Shown here piece after piece: positions 1 to 8,290 of a stretch of 36,557 nt of DNA. The DNA is taken from contig JAEOSF010000037.1 of assembly GCA_016840515.1 (NCBI GenBank), positions 1 through 36,557 on the forward strand, read 5' to 3'. The translations under genes and the position numbers were made by a program. Source of the DNA: Candidatus Borrarchaeum yapensis (GTDB taxonomy: Archaea > Asgardarchaeota > Sifarchaeia > Borrarchaeales > Borrarchaeaceae). The first letter of the stretch is position 1; every line of letters starts with the position of its first letter. Below the pieces are notes generated by a model. It did not search any database, was not told the DNA's origin, and saw only the letters and a list, made by a program, of their open reading frames with translations.

Positions 1-84
1 AATTACCATTTTGACAGAATTATGAGTATATCTACACGAGGACTAGTATTTACAGAACTCACAATAATAATTAGTTTTTAGACT

Positions 85-675
85 TTACCACCAGTCATTT
101 TTTGCTCGTTCCTTCCACTCAACTGCTTTTTCTACCTCAAAAAGCCGTTCATCGAGCATCATGCTACCTAGTCTCAAGAACACTTCTTCAACATTCTGAT
201 TGGTCTTTGCTGACGTTTCAAAAAACGGAATATCCTGTCGATAGTGTTTAGAAAGATGTTTCGCTAAATGCTCCCCCTCATCTGTGTCAACTGATCTTAT
301 ATCATCTAAATCACACTTATTGCCTATAATTATAGTCGGTAAAGAAGTACCAACATTTCCCGTAAGGTAACCCATCCAGATTGGTATCCTCTCAAACGAT
401 TGTCGTCTAGTCACATCATATACGACCAAAGCTCCATGTGCACCACTATAGTACGCTGGTTGCAGAAAACGAAATCGTTCTTGTCCTGCAGTATCCCAGA
501 TCTGCATTTTGATTTTTTGTTCCTTAATTGTGCACATCTTCATTCCAAACTCAACGCCAATAGTCATTAAATACTCTCCGTCAAATTGACCATGGCATAT
601 TCTTACAGTAATACTCGTTTTTCCGACGGCACCGTCTCCAATAACGACAACCTTGAAAAGATTTTGTTTAGCCAT
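85..675 (-). CDS. Rab/Ras-type small GTPase (paralogue 1)
   Basis: A 196-residue small GTP-binding protein, probably a GDP/GTP switch. All five G motifs are visible: P-loop GDGAVGKTS (residues 13-21), switch-I Thr38 followed by IGVEF, DTAGQE (61-66), NKCD (119-122) and ETSAK (153-157). The YYSGAHGALVVYDVT stretch after switch II is typical of the Rab/Ras superfamily. There is no C-terminal cysteine, so classical prenylation is not expected; the protein ends in a basic/aromatic tail (ERAKNDWW). It lies 35 bp downstream of a close paralogue on the same strand, so the two are probably co-transcribed and arose by tandem duplication. Proliferation of such GTPases is characteristic of Asgard archaea. 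Family is certain; the process it controls cannot be read from sequence. Confidence 0.95.
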   Translation of the reverse strand: MAKQNLFKVVVIGDGAVGKTSITVRICHGQFDGEYLMTIGVEFGMKMCTIKEQKIKMQIWDTAGQERFRFLQPAYYSGAHGALVVYDVTRRQSFERIPIWMGYLTGNVGTSLPTIIIGNKCDLDDIRSVDTDEGEHLAKHLSKHYRQDIPFFETSAKTNQNVEEVFLRLGSMMLDERLFEVEKAVEWKERAKNDWW

Positions 676-710
676 TATTTCACCATTTTAGTAAATTCTT
701 CTTTAAAAAA

Positions 711-1298
711 TTACCACCAAGTACCTTCCGCACGTTCTTGCCATTCGGCAGCGTTTTTAAATTCTATTTCCCGTTCTTCTATCATTAATGAACCGAGTTT
801 AACAAATAACTCCTCTACATTCTGATTGGTCTTGGCAGAAGCTTCAAAGAAGGGAATAACTCTTTTATACTCAGTTGAAAGTTTTTCTGCTAAAATTTTA
901 CCTTCCTCGAATGTGACTACTCTCAATTCATCTAGATCACACTTATTTCCTACGAGAATTGTAGGAATAGTATCATTAATTGTACTAAGAAGATTTTCCA
1001 TCCATGAAGGAATTTTGTCAAAAGACTCCTTGCGAGTTATATCGTACACAAGAAGTGCTCCATGTGACCCACGATAATATGCTGGCTGGAGAAAACGAAA
1101 CCTTTCTTGTCCTGCAGTATCCCAGACTTGCATTCTAATCTCGTCATTTTCAACCGTACAAGCCTTTGTTCCAAACTCAACGCCAATAGTCATCAAGTAT
1201 TCTCCATCAAATTGACCATGACAAGTCCTAACTGTTATACTTGTTTTTCCGACAGCACCATCTCCAATAACAACGATCTTAAAAAGACTATCATTCAT
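711..1298 (-). CDS. Rab/Ras-type small GTPase (paralogue 2)
   Basis: A 195-residue small GTPase, first gene of the tandem pair. It has GDGAVGKTS, a switch-I Thr followed by IGVEFG, DTAGQE, NKCD and a G5-like EASAK. Compared with paralogue 1, the N-terminal half is almost identical while the region after G4 has diverged, and both end in a Trp-Trp tail (EGTWW) without a prenylation cysteine. A GGTGG-like ribosome binding site lies just upstream of the ATG. The shared switch regions suggest overlapping regulators or effectors. The G domain is certain; the cellular role is inferred only in general terms. Confidence 0.95.
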   Translation of the reverse strand: MNDSLFKIVVIGDGAVGKTSITVRTCHGQFDGEYLMTIGVEFGTKACTVENDEIRMQVWDTAGQERFRFLQPAYYRGSHGALLVYDITRKESFDKIPSWMENLLSTINDTIPTILVGNKCDLDELRVVTFEEGKILAEKLSTEYKRVIPFFEASAKTNQNVEELFVKLGSLMIEEREIEFKNAAEWQERAEGTWW

Positions 1299-1567
1299 TT
1301 CTTATACCACCATGCTGAATACATACATTCTGAACTGATTCTCCACTTTTTCTTGAAAATTATCAAGCTAGAATCCATTCCTTTGATCCCTTACGTTTTG
1401 ATGATTAGAGTTATTCCCAAGATTCGAGTAGTTTGTTAATACTTAATATTTCTGGTAAATTCCTTCCCAATTATAGAACAAAGAAATTCTCATTTCTTTA
1501 ATAGACGTAATTGAAATTCCAAAATTATTAACCAAGTTAAGTCATACTCCAACCGAATTCTCTTAGA
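1299..1567. other. Intergenic, no gene seen
   Basis: AT-rich spacer between the GTPase pair and the exonuclease gene, both on the minus strand. It should hold the promoter of the GTPase operon and the 3' end of the exonuclease transcript. No reading frame, strong hairpin or repeat was recognised. Confidence 0.5.
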
Positions 1568-2665
1568 TTATTTCCACTCATCCCACAATCTAGAAAAAAT
1601 ACTTGCTAATGAGATGAGGTCCTGTTTATTGTGATCAACGATAGGGATTAAAGGTCCTGGATTTTCAGTTTTTAAATATGTATCATAAAAATCTGGAATT
1701 AGAGAATTTGGAACATCATCTTCCCTTTTGATTCCAAGCAGATGATTTTCTATGGTATTTAATCGACAATTTGGTAGGTGTTCTTTCCACGCACGTCTTG
1801 AGAAATGAAGTAAGTCAATGTTGAAATGCGTGAGATCTGCATCCATCCCATAATAAGCAACACGTTCTTGTATAAATGGAACATCAAAAGCACGTCCGTT
1901 ATATGTAACTAATGCTGCACTTTCTTTAAAATGAGAAAGGGTAGCTACTATTGCTCCAGCCTCTTCTGAGATATCACGCAATAAATATTGACTTATTGAA
2001 ATTCTTTTACCCGAAATATGAGCGATACCAAACAATATTATGGGCCTTGTAAAGAATCCAAGTGTTTCTATGTCGAGAAAAACAAAATCTTCCTTATCAT
2101 ATAGACCTGACGCGTATAACATAAGTGGATGTGACTTTGGAAATCGTTTTCTAATCCAATCAATTATATTGACAGGATCGAATTCATCAAAGAATGTCAA
2201 GAATTCTTTAGCTGTGCTTCTGAATCGTGGATGTCCAATAAGATCTTTGATAGTCTTGTATCCTTTCCTTTTTAATTGAAGTTCTGTTTTCTCTCTAATA
2301 CCAAAAATAAGCTTTAGATCTGATAATATTTTCTTTCTAATTTCATCTTTTTCTGGTTTTATTAGACTAACTTCGTTATTATCTGTTAGGCAATAGCATG
2401 TACCCATTTCCGTTGTAAGTTCTTCTCCACTAAGTACATCTTCAATTTTTTCCCCTTCAAACCTTTCAAGCAAGTCATTCTTCAATTTCTGGGCTTCTAA
2501 ATATTTAAAATCAAGTATAAATGAAGGTATGAATCCTGTCTCATATAATGGTTCGTCATCTGTAATTTCAAATTCTCTTGCATTATCTACTCGTTCTCTG
2601 AATTTTCTTCCTATATTATCGAAGAAATCTTCCATGCGATCCGTTGTCTCCTGTTTGCCCATCAA
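1568..2665 (-). CDS. DEDDh-type exonuclease domain protein (RNase_H_2/YprB-like)
   Basis: A 365-residue protein with a C-terminal ribonuclease-H-fold 3'-5' exonuclease domain. Candidate metal ligands are visible in order: Asp198 and Glu200 in FLDIET, Asp261 in YNGRAFDVPF, Asp284 in NIDLLH, and His345/Asp349 in HNKQD, which fits the DEDDh pattern. This arrangement matches the YprB/RNase_H_2 family (PF13482). Residues about 118-155 (FGIREKTELQLKRKGYKTIKD) resemble a helix-hairpin-helix nucleic-acid-binding segment. The N-terminal 115 residues are not recognised. The substrate (DNA or RNA) is unknown. Its start codon lies about 60 bp from a tnpB-less mobile element at 2727-2971, so the insertion probably sits in or near its promoter. 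Confidence 0.85.
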   Translation of the reverse strand: MMGKQETTDRMEDFFDNIGRKFRERVDNAREFEITDDEPLYETGFIPSFILDFKYLEAQKLKNDLLERFEGEKIEDVLSGEELTTEMGTCYCLTDNNEVSLIKPEKDEIRKKILSDLKLIFGIREKTELQLKRKGYKTIKDLIGHPRFRSTAKEFLTFFDEFDPVNIIDWIRKRFPKSHPLMLYASGLYDKEDFVFLDIETLGFFTRPIILFGIAHISGKRISISQYLLRDISEEAGAIVATLSHFKESAALVTYNGRAFDVPFIQERVAYYGMDADLTHFNIDLLHFSRRAWKEHLPNCRLNTIENHLLGIKREDDVPNSLIPDFYDTYLKTENPGPLIPIVDHNKQDLISLASIFSRLWDEWK

Positions 2666-2726
2666 ATTTCTCTGTTTTTGTCGTTCTTCCCTTAAGAAAT
2701 ATAGAAATGTATATTATCTTGATAAT

Positions 2727-2971
2727 GTGAACTACCATCCAACAAGTCGAATGGCTTCCTGAATCATTCATCTCCCAGCGGAGCATGTCAAACAGGCTCT
2801 ACGGACAGTTCCTGCCCTGAACGTGATGGTAATCTGAGAACTGGCGAGTGTGACCTCAGCTCAATTCTACCTACACTTTATATGCACAGACCTATTTAAA
2901 GATTGGAGACCGTTGTGAAAGTGAACACACGCACTTCATCCCCCCAACTAGTTGGGGGGTCTTCTTGCGAG
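2727..2971 (-). mobile_element. tnpB-less IS200/IS605-like element (family B)
   Basis: Read on the minus strand, the element starts with GCAAGAAGA and a strong hairpin (CCCCCCAACTAGTTGGGGGG, 2940-2959, a perfect 20-bp palindrome). It then runs through a GC-richer core and ends with GGAAGCCATTC...GGATGGTAGTTCAC (end at 2727). The GGAAGCC right-end hairpin followed by TTCAC is the layout of IS605-type right ends and of TnpB omega RNA 3' ends. At about 245 bp it has no room for tnpA or tnpB, and no reading frame is seen. Its core differs from the three family-A copies in the window. Exact ends are estimated from shared motifs. Confidence 0.6.
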
Positions 2972-3132
2972 GCACCTATAAAAAGATCGTTGTGAAAATC
3001 GGAAAGCATGTTCATTCTAAAGAATGGATTTTCCTAAAAATAAGAAACACTATTCTTTTAATCTGATATTAGATTCTAAAAAGCAAAAAATAAAGGATTT
3101 ACAGAACTTTGACTTTTACAAAGCTCTAATTT

Positions 3133-3930
3133 TTAATTCAGTTTTTCACCCTTTATACTAACAGTTACTGCTTCAAACGGAATATTATTACCTGCTTCTT
3201 TCATTGCTTGTTCTACAATTCTTACAAGACCAGAGCAGCAAGGAACTTCCATTTTTACAACTTTAATACTTTTAGGAGCTGATGTCTTAATTATTTGTGC
3301 TATTTTAGCTACATAAGCATTAGCATCATCAAGTTTTGGACAACCAACTGCGATTGTGTTACCCTTTACAAAATCCTGATGAAAATTAGCGTAAGAAAAT
3401 GGAACACAATCTGCAATTATTACTAAGTCTGCATTCTTAAAGTATGGCGCAGATGGCGGGACTAAATGTATCTGTACAGGCCATTGTCGCAGCTCTGAAG
3501 GAAAATTTATCGTTTCTTTTGATTCAATCACTTCTTCGTCCCATTTAAGCATCTGTGCTGAAGGACAACCACCACATCCTCCTCCAGTTTCAGTTTTTTG
3601 TAATTGCAGCGAAGGTAATTCGTCTGCATGCTCTTCCATGTGTTGTATATGTGATTCTAACATCTCAGGTGCGACTTCTTTTATTCGTTCAATTACAGCT
3701 TCTTCATTATATTGATCTACTTCTTTCTCCTCAATAATCAAAGCACCAGTAGGACAAGTACCAAGACAAGCACCTAGTCCATCACAATAAAATTCCTTTA
3801 CCAATCTTGCCTTTGGACCATCATCTGTTTCCACAAGTTCTAAAGCTTGTTCGGCACAATTTGGTATGCATTCCCCACAACCAGTACATAATTCTTCATC
3901 AATTGTGATGATTTTTCTTTTTACCTTCAT
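3133..3930 (-). CDS. 4Fe-4S ferredoxin-domain protein with C-terminal thiol-rich domain
   Basis: A 265-residue iron-sulfur protein. The N-terminal ferredoxin domain has one full ligand set, C15-x2-C18-x2-C21-x3-C25. A second, incomplete set at C49, C55 and C59 (CDGLGACLGTC) lacks the canonical second cysteine. After a spacer come a CGGCP motif and a C-terminal domain with IADCVPF, VGCPK and VPCCSG motifs that could bind another metal or cluster. The ATG at 3930 was chosen because a GAGGTG ribosome binding site lies just upstream and the family usually starts MKVKRKI; an upstream in-frame ATG at 3993 would add 21 atypical residues. Likely a cytoplasmic electron carrier or partner of a redox enzyme; partner unknown. 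Confidence 0.85.
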   Translation of the reverse strand: MKVKRKIITIDEELCTGCGECIPNCAEQALELVETDDGPKARLVKEFYCDGLGACLGTCPTGALIIEEKEVDQYNEEAVIERIKEVAPEMLESHIQHMEEHADELPSLQLQKTETGGGCGGCPSAQMLKWDEEVIESKETINFPSELRQWPVQIHLVPPSAPYFKNADLVIIADCVPFSYANFHQDFVKGNTIAVGCPKLDDANAYVAKIAQIIKTSAPKSIKVVKMEVPCCSGLVRIVEQAMKEAGNNIPFEAVTVSIKGEKLN

Positions 3931-4041
3931 TGTAACACCTCGAACCAAATCATCGTTTGAATATACCACTGTCATCTTTAAAAGACTGCGCATGAAGGCA
4001 GAAATACACTATAATAAATAATGACATTAATAAAGTGTATT

Positions 4042-4890
4042 TTATGGGAGATACTCTATAAAAAACTTATCAAGTCCTAAATCTCGTATTCGACTCCAAT
4101 CTTGTTTTAGATATGGATGAATATTCTTTTTAAATTCTTCAGAAAATTTTTTACTCCCTAGGTGCTCTTTGAGAACAACTAACGTAGATTTGCATAAATC
4201 ATGAATGGTTGCTTTTACTGTTTCGGCACTTAATTCTGGATTAAATACATTAACACTTAAGATATCTAAAAAAGTCTCTTTAATGTCAAATATTTGCGAA
4301 AGTTCTTCCACATTTAAAATATGCTTATGATACTCTATCGTATCTTCCAATTGCTCCTGAAGTTTCTGCTTGATTTTTCCCTTTTTAAAAAGAGGGAACG
4401 TCATTTTAGCGATTCTAGAAAAAAGTTGTTGAAATACTTCCAATATATCCATTTTTTCTGCAATTGACGTTGAAATTTTGACATCCGTCCATGAGGTTAT
4501 TAAATCTTCAAGGATATCGTTGAATTTTCGAAATATTCCTTGTTCACCGTTCCAATTCAACCAGAACTCCTTACCTCCTTTCACCACAAAAGGGAATTCC
4601 TGCAGAAATGAAGTTTTTATATAGTCTACCTGCATTTTAAGATTTGATGCCTTGTCTTCTTTATTTGCTGCTGCAACAAAAAGTAAGTTGTGACTGAAAC
4701 AATAGACTAAAACATATTCTCCCATTTCCATACTTTCTATTCCGAGACCACTTATTTCACTTTCTGCAAAGGAATAAACTGCGGACAAAAACCCTGATAA
4801 TAGAACATCTTGTGCTTTGATTGATCCAAAGCTTTTATGAAATACAGGTCTTCCAGTTTCCTTTTCTAGAATCCAGACGTTTTGGATCAT
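4042..4890 (-). CDS. Longin-like domain protein (paralogue 1)
   Basis: A 282-residue soluble protein. The first 110 residues (MIQNVWILEKETGRPVFHKS, then a helix SGFLSAVYSFA, then strands and LLFVAAANKEDK) have the pattern of longin/roadblock-type folds seen in SNAREs, SRX and adaptor subunits: strand-strand-helix-three strands-helix. The remaining 170 residues are predicted helical and are not recognised. A strong GGGGAGGATCA ribosome binding site precedes the ATG. A paralogue lies about 400 bp upstream on the same strand, with a mobile element between them. In Asgard archaea longin and roadblock proteins are thought to work with small GTPases; several GTPase genes lie nearby, but the link here is inference. 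Confidence 0.65.
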   Translation of the reverse strand: MIQNVWILEKETGRPVFHKSFGSIKAQDVLLSGFLSAVYSFAESEISGLGIESMEMGEYVLVYCFSHNLLFVAAANKEDKASNLKMQVDYIKTSFLQEFPFVVKGGKEFWLNWNGEQGIFRKFNDILEDLITSWTDVKISTSIAEKMDILEVFQQLFSRIAKMTFPLFKKGKIKQKLQEQLEDTIEYHKHILNVEELSQIFDIKETFLDILSVNVFNPELSAETVKATIHDLCKSTLVVLKEHLGSKKFSEEFKKNIHPYLKQDWSRIRDLGLDKFFIEYLP

Positions 4891-5097
4891 TGATCCTCCC
4901 CAAAGCGAGTATATCCGTACTAATATTTGTGTTTTTCGCTCACAATAAAAAAGGTCTTGCCATATGTAATATATTTGTATTTTATCAAGCGAGAGGTCAT
5001 AATAAGCCTATATTTTAAAAATCAGAAAATATAAGATTCAGTGATGTTTCAGATTTATATGACATTCTTTGTGTATTTGCCTGATTTACAGACATTT

Positions 5098-5294
5098 AAG
5101 CAAGAAAGCACCACTGCGTTAGCGTGGTGATGAATGGCGTGGTGTTTATATAGTTTTTTGGTAATAACCTCTATGAGTACCTACGGGGCGTACGGAATGT
5201 AAGCCTGTGGAGATAAGACCTCCGTAACTCGTCAAGAGGATCGAGTCTGTCGTTGAAGCAGGAAGTCTTGATGCTTTAGCACGAGGTAGCTCAC
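5098..5294 (+). mobile_element. tnpB-less IS200/IS605-like element, family A copy 1
   Basis: The element starts AAGCAAGAAAGCACCAC with a left hairpin (CACCAC...GTGGTG) and ends with a right hairpin and GGTAGCTCAC. The 120-bp core closely matches copies at 8353-8471 and 9917-10037. No protein fits inside 197 bp. Its right end overlaps the 3' end of the convergent longin-like gene: the terminal TCAC, read on the other strand, provides that gene's TGA stop. The left part carries two GCGTGGTG direct repeats 15 bp apart; copy 2 at 8291 has only one. Confidence 0.75.
5175..5294 (+). ncRNA. Putative omega RNA (reRNA) scaffold, copy 1
   Basis: This conserved core (GAGTACCTACGGGGCGTA to GGTAGCTCAC) has paired segments such as GGAG/CTCC around ATAAGA and a terminal hairpin before TCAC. 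In TnpB systems the guide RNA scaffold is transcribed from the right end and continues into flanking DNA as guide. Here the guide would start at 5295 (ATGATGTATTCGATAAAG), antisense to the last codons of the longin-like gene. Transcription is not shown; the RNA is inferred from conservation of three copies and the IS605-like end. Confidence 0.45.
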
Positions 5295-6136
5295 ATGATG
5301 TATTCGATAAAGAACTTATCAAGTTCTAAGTCGCGTATTCTATCCCAATCTTGTTTGACGTATGGGAAGACATGAGTTCGGAATTCTTCACCAAAGTTTT
5401 TCTTTCCCATGTATTCCTTAAGAACCTCTAGTACCGTTTTACATAGATCTAAAAGTGTAATCTTCAGTGTTGAAACAGTTAATTCAGGATTAAATATATT
5501 AACGGATAACACATCAAGAAAGGTCTTTTCACTATCATAAATAGTTGAAAGTTCTTCTATATTCAAAACAATCTTATGGGCTTTGACTATTTCCATCAAT
5601 TTGAGTTCTAAGTTTGCTTTAATTGACATCTCTCTAAAAACCGGAAAGCTAATTTTTGCGATCCTTGAAAAAATCTGCTGAAAAACCTCTAAAAAGTCCA
5701 TTTTTTCAGCAACAGATGTAGTCGCTTCGACCTCTACCCAAGAGCCTATTAAATCCCTTAAAGGAAACATAAATCTGTGGAATATATCTCGATTACCAAG
5801 CCAATTCTCAAGAAAGTCCTCATGATTTTCTTTGAGGTCAGGAAATTCGTCTATAAAACTATCCCTTATTAAATCAATCTGTGCTTTCAGGCTTGATGAA
5901 CTGTCGGTTTTATCCGCTGCCATAACGAAAAGAAGTCCGTGTGAAAGACAATAAATCATATTATATTCGCCCATTTCCATGCTTTCTATCCCTGAACTTA
6001 TTTCCATTTCAGCAAACGAATAAATAGCCGATAGAAATCCGGATAGCAAATCTTCTTCCGTTTCAATGGATCCCAATTTGTCATGAAATAGAAGTCTTCC
6101 ACTTTTTTTCTCTAGAATCCATACATTATGAATCAT
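5291..6136 (-). CDS. Longin-like domain protein (paralogue 2), C-terminus altered by insertion
   Basis: A 281-residue paralogue of the protein at 4042-4890, with the same N-terminal longin-like pattern (MIHNVWILEKKSGRLLFHDK, SGFLSAIYSFA, LLFVMAADKTD) and a helical remainder ending DKFFIEYIM. The ATG at 6136 was chosen because GTGAG lies just upstream and it aligns with the start of the paralogue; an in-frame ATG at 6157 would add seven residues. The stop codon and the last base of the final Met codon lie within the mobile element ending at 5294. The paralogue ends FIEYLP, so the insertion hit the last one or two codons and supplied a new stop. The protein is probably still functional. Confidence 0.65.
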   Translation of the reverse strand: MIHNVWILEKKSGRLLFHDKLGSIETEEDLLSGFLSAIYSFAEMEISSGIESMEMGEYNMIYCLSHGLLFVMAADKTDSSSSLKAQIDLIRDSFIDEFPDLKENHEDFLENWLGNRDIFHRFMFPLRDLIGSWVEVEATTSVAEKMDFLEVFQQIFSRIAKISFPVFREMSIKANLELKLMEIVKAHKIVLNIEELSTIYDSEKTFLDVLSVNIFNPELTVSTLKITLLDLCKTVLEVLKEYMGKKNFGEEFRTHVFPYVKQDWDRIRDLELDKFFIEYIM

Positions 6137-6338
6137 AGTACTCACATGGCAAAACAAAGTAATTTAAGGCTTTTCCGTATTAAACTCCCTATCCCTGCTT
6201 ACTAGTATACCTATCATTGTTTAATAAAAAAGTTGTCCTTAAAAAAAAGAATATTAGAATGAAATTATAACTTTCAGCTTCATGCTCATCTCGCTTTTTA
6301 TGATGATCTCAATTTTATTAGTTATGAGCTTACTAAAA

Positions 6339-7754
6339 TTAATTTTCTGGAAGTTTGCATTCTGCTAACTCTTCTTCTCGTAACTTTCCTCTCACAAGCG
6401 ACGCAAAAACGCCTACAATGCAAAGTATAACGAAGATGATAAAGGCTACTTGAACACTCATTAAAAAGAGTGGATAATTATCGGGTGTTATTTGAACTCG
6501 TCCGATAAACAAGTTAAACAGTAACATTGCTGTTGCCATGCTGAGCAGTTGCCCAATCAGACGCATCGTTCCAACCATTCCAGAAGCTACACCGTAACAT
6601 TTCTTCTCGACTGAGCTCATAATTGCATTTGTATTGGGAGATGAAAATAACGCAAAGCCTAAGCCAAGGAGACATAAACTCGCTATGATAAACTCCAATG
6701 CTGTTGTTTCTGATAGAATAAAAGCGAATATTGAAAGTCCTACAACGATCAATGTCATACCACTTGAGGCAACGATACGCGGTTCAATTCTGTCAGAAAG
6801 CTTGCCAGCAAATGGTGAAAAAATTGCTTGCATAACTGGTTGTGCCAATAGAATCATACCCGCATTTAGAGGGCTAAAGTTTTTTATGTACTGTAAATAC
6901 AAACTTAAAAGAAAACCTACAGCAAATGTTGCACTATAATTAATCAAAGCAGCCATATTAGAGAAAGTAAAGACTCTGTTTGTTCTAAATAGAGTTACAT
7001 CCAAAATAGGATGTTCCGCCTTCAATTCCCAGAAAATAAAAAGAGTAAGTCCTAAAAAGCCTGCTAAAATTAACCATGCCCCCATCATCGCTGGCAACAA
7101 AGAAAGTCCATACATAATCGCTATAAGCATAACGCTCCAAAGGATAGAACCAGTATAATCGAATTTTTCTCCCTCTGCTTCTGCCCATTCTTTTCCTTTA
7201 AATTTCCAGAAAATAAAAATAAGTGTTATTGCGCCCAGAGGCACGTTTGAAAGAAATACGCTTCTCCATCCGAACTGTTGGGTTAGAAATCCGCCTAAGA
7301 ATGGACCAACAGAAAGTCCAAAATAAACAGCGGCCACATTAATTCCCAATGCTTTACCTCGCTCTCCTGGAGGGAATACTGAAGTTAAAATTGCAACGCC
7401 TGTGCCGAAGATCATTGATGCCCCAAAGCCCTCTATAAAACGAAAGGCAACAAGCCATTCTCCAGATGGTGAAAGCGCTGAAAGGATGGCAGAAAGTGTG
7501 TAAATGAATATACCAATACCAAATACCTTCTTACGCCCATAAATATCTGCAATTCTTCCAATTGAGACTAGAAAAATTGCGGCTGCCAAAAGGTAAGCTG
7601 TAGCAACCCAACTTAATAACACGGCATCCATTCCATACTCATTAGCAATTGTGGGAAGTGCAATGTTGACGGCTGAACCCATGAATGGTGTAAGGAAGCC
7701 CGCCATGGTGGCTACGATCAACGCATACCTTTTAGTTTCAGTATCATTCATCAT
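6339..7754 (-). CDS. MFS transporter, DHA2 (EmrB/QacA-like) family
   Basis: A 471-residue integral membrane protein with about 14 hydrophobic segments, matching the 14-TM drug:proton antiporter family. The loop after the second segment carries GRIADIYGRKKVFGIG, the MFS motif A (G-x-x-x-D-x-x-GRK). A motif-C-like GLSVGPFLGG follows in the fifth segment. The N-terminus MMNDTETKRYALIVATMAGFL and the SAVNIALPTI segment are typical of EmrB-like proteins. It probably exports amphipathic or toxic compounds using the proton gradient; the substrate is unknown. No EmrA-like partner is present. Either of the two adjacent ATGs may be the start. Confidence 0.93.
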   Translation of the reverse strand: MMNDTETKRYALIVATMAGFLTPFMGSAVNIALPTIANEYGMDAVLLSWVATAYLLAAAIFLVSIGRIADIYGRKKVFGIGIFIYTLSAILSALSPSGEWLVAFRFIEGFGASMIFGTGVAILTSVFPPGERGKALGINVAAVYFGLSVGPFLGGFLTQQFGWRSVFLSNVPLGAITLIFIFWKFKGKEWAEAEGEKFDYTGSILWSVMLIAIMYGLSLLPAMMGAWLILAGFLGLTLFIFWELKAEHPILDVTLFRTNRVFTFSNMAALINYSATFAVGFLLSLYLQYIKNFSPLNAGMILLAQPVMQAIFSPFAGKLSDRIEPRIVASSGMTLIVVGLSIFAFILSETTALEFIIASLCLLGLGFALFSSPNTNAIMSSVEKKCYGVASGMVGTMRLIGQLLSMATAMLLFNLFIGRVQITPDNYPLFLMSVQVAFIIFVILCIVGVFASLVRGKLREEELAECKLPEN

Positions 7755-8008
7755 AGCTGTCGATCAACTGTTATAGACTTATATATTTTGCTGTTTAAAC
7801 ACTATCTCTGAAAAGTATGGCGCTGAAAAGAAATAAAAAAGCTTGATAACTTGAAATAAAATTCTAAAACTCGCCCAAATTTATCTTGGATTGAATCTAC
7901 AGAGTTGCTTAGGTAGCCACATTGGTTTTATAAAGGCAAATCGAGCGCATACTTTTTTATTATAATAGTAATATATTAATACAATGTTATTTCACTAAAG
8001 AAATTGAG
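7755..8008. promoter_or_regulatory. Divergent promoter region (MFS / zinc protein)
   Basis: Spacer between divergent genes. On the plus strand an AT-rich block (TTTTTTATTATAATAGT, around 7952-7969) lies upstream of the small zinc protein and resembles an archaeal TATA element. On the minus strand AT-rich sequence close to 7754 may serve the MFS gene. Assignments rest on base composition and spacing only. Confidence 0.35.
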
Positions 8009-8203
8009 GTGATAAAAATTCCAATTTGTCCGAAGTGTGGAGGAAATGGACTTCAAACATGTCTTGCTTGCGGTGGAACAGGAATGCAAGAAGAAAAAAG
8101 ATGTCAGAATTGTGGAGGCGTTGGATTTGCAGGACCATGTCCAACTTGTGATGGAAGGGGCAAAATCTCATGGGATGAAGCGCTCGTATTAGAGGAACCG
8201 TAA
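8009..8203 (+). CDS. Small DnaJ-type CxxCxGxG zinc finger protein
   Basis: A 64-residue protein consisting almost entirely of four C-x2-C motifs (residues 7/10, 18/21, 32/35, 44/47), each followed by a G-x-G-like pair (CPKCGGNG, CLACGGTG, CQNCGGVG, CPTCDGRG). This is the zinc-binding central domain of DnaJ on its own, without J domain or substrate-binding region. It should bind two zinc ions and may act as a thiol/zinc chaperone or adaptor. The start is GTG at 8009; the GAGGTGAT sequence overlaps it, so a non-standard ATT four bases further downstream is possible. A hairpin follows at 8249-8265. Confidence 0.8.
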   Translation: MIKIPICPKCGGNGLQTCLACGGTGMQEEKRCQNCGGVGFAGPCPTCDGRGKISWDEALVLEEP

Positions 8204-8248
8204 TGCACAATAACCTGAATTATCAATAAGAAAATCTATAGTTCATCC

Positions 8249-8268
8249 ATACGATAGCATCGTATTTT
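8249..8268 (+). terminator. Hairpin with T tract after the zinc protein gene
   Basis: ATACGAT-AGC-ATCGTAT forms a 7-bp stem with a 3-base loop, followed by TTT. It is 45 bp past the stop of the DnaJ-type zinc protein and 25 bp before the mobile element. Confidence 0.45.
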
Positions 8269-8290
8269 GCAACCCCATTTACATGAAGAA

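Noticed and set aside
2529..2762. Open frame on the plus strand opposite the exonuclease gene start
   Set aside because: It is antisense to a well-supported gene and crosses into the mobile element; the translation resembles no protein.
2940..2959. 20-bp C6/G6 palindrome first considered as a stand-alone intrinsic terminator
   Set aside because: Its position after GCAAGAAGA and the matching right end at 2727 explain it better as the left hairpin of a mobile element.
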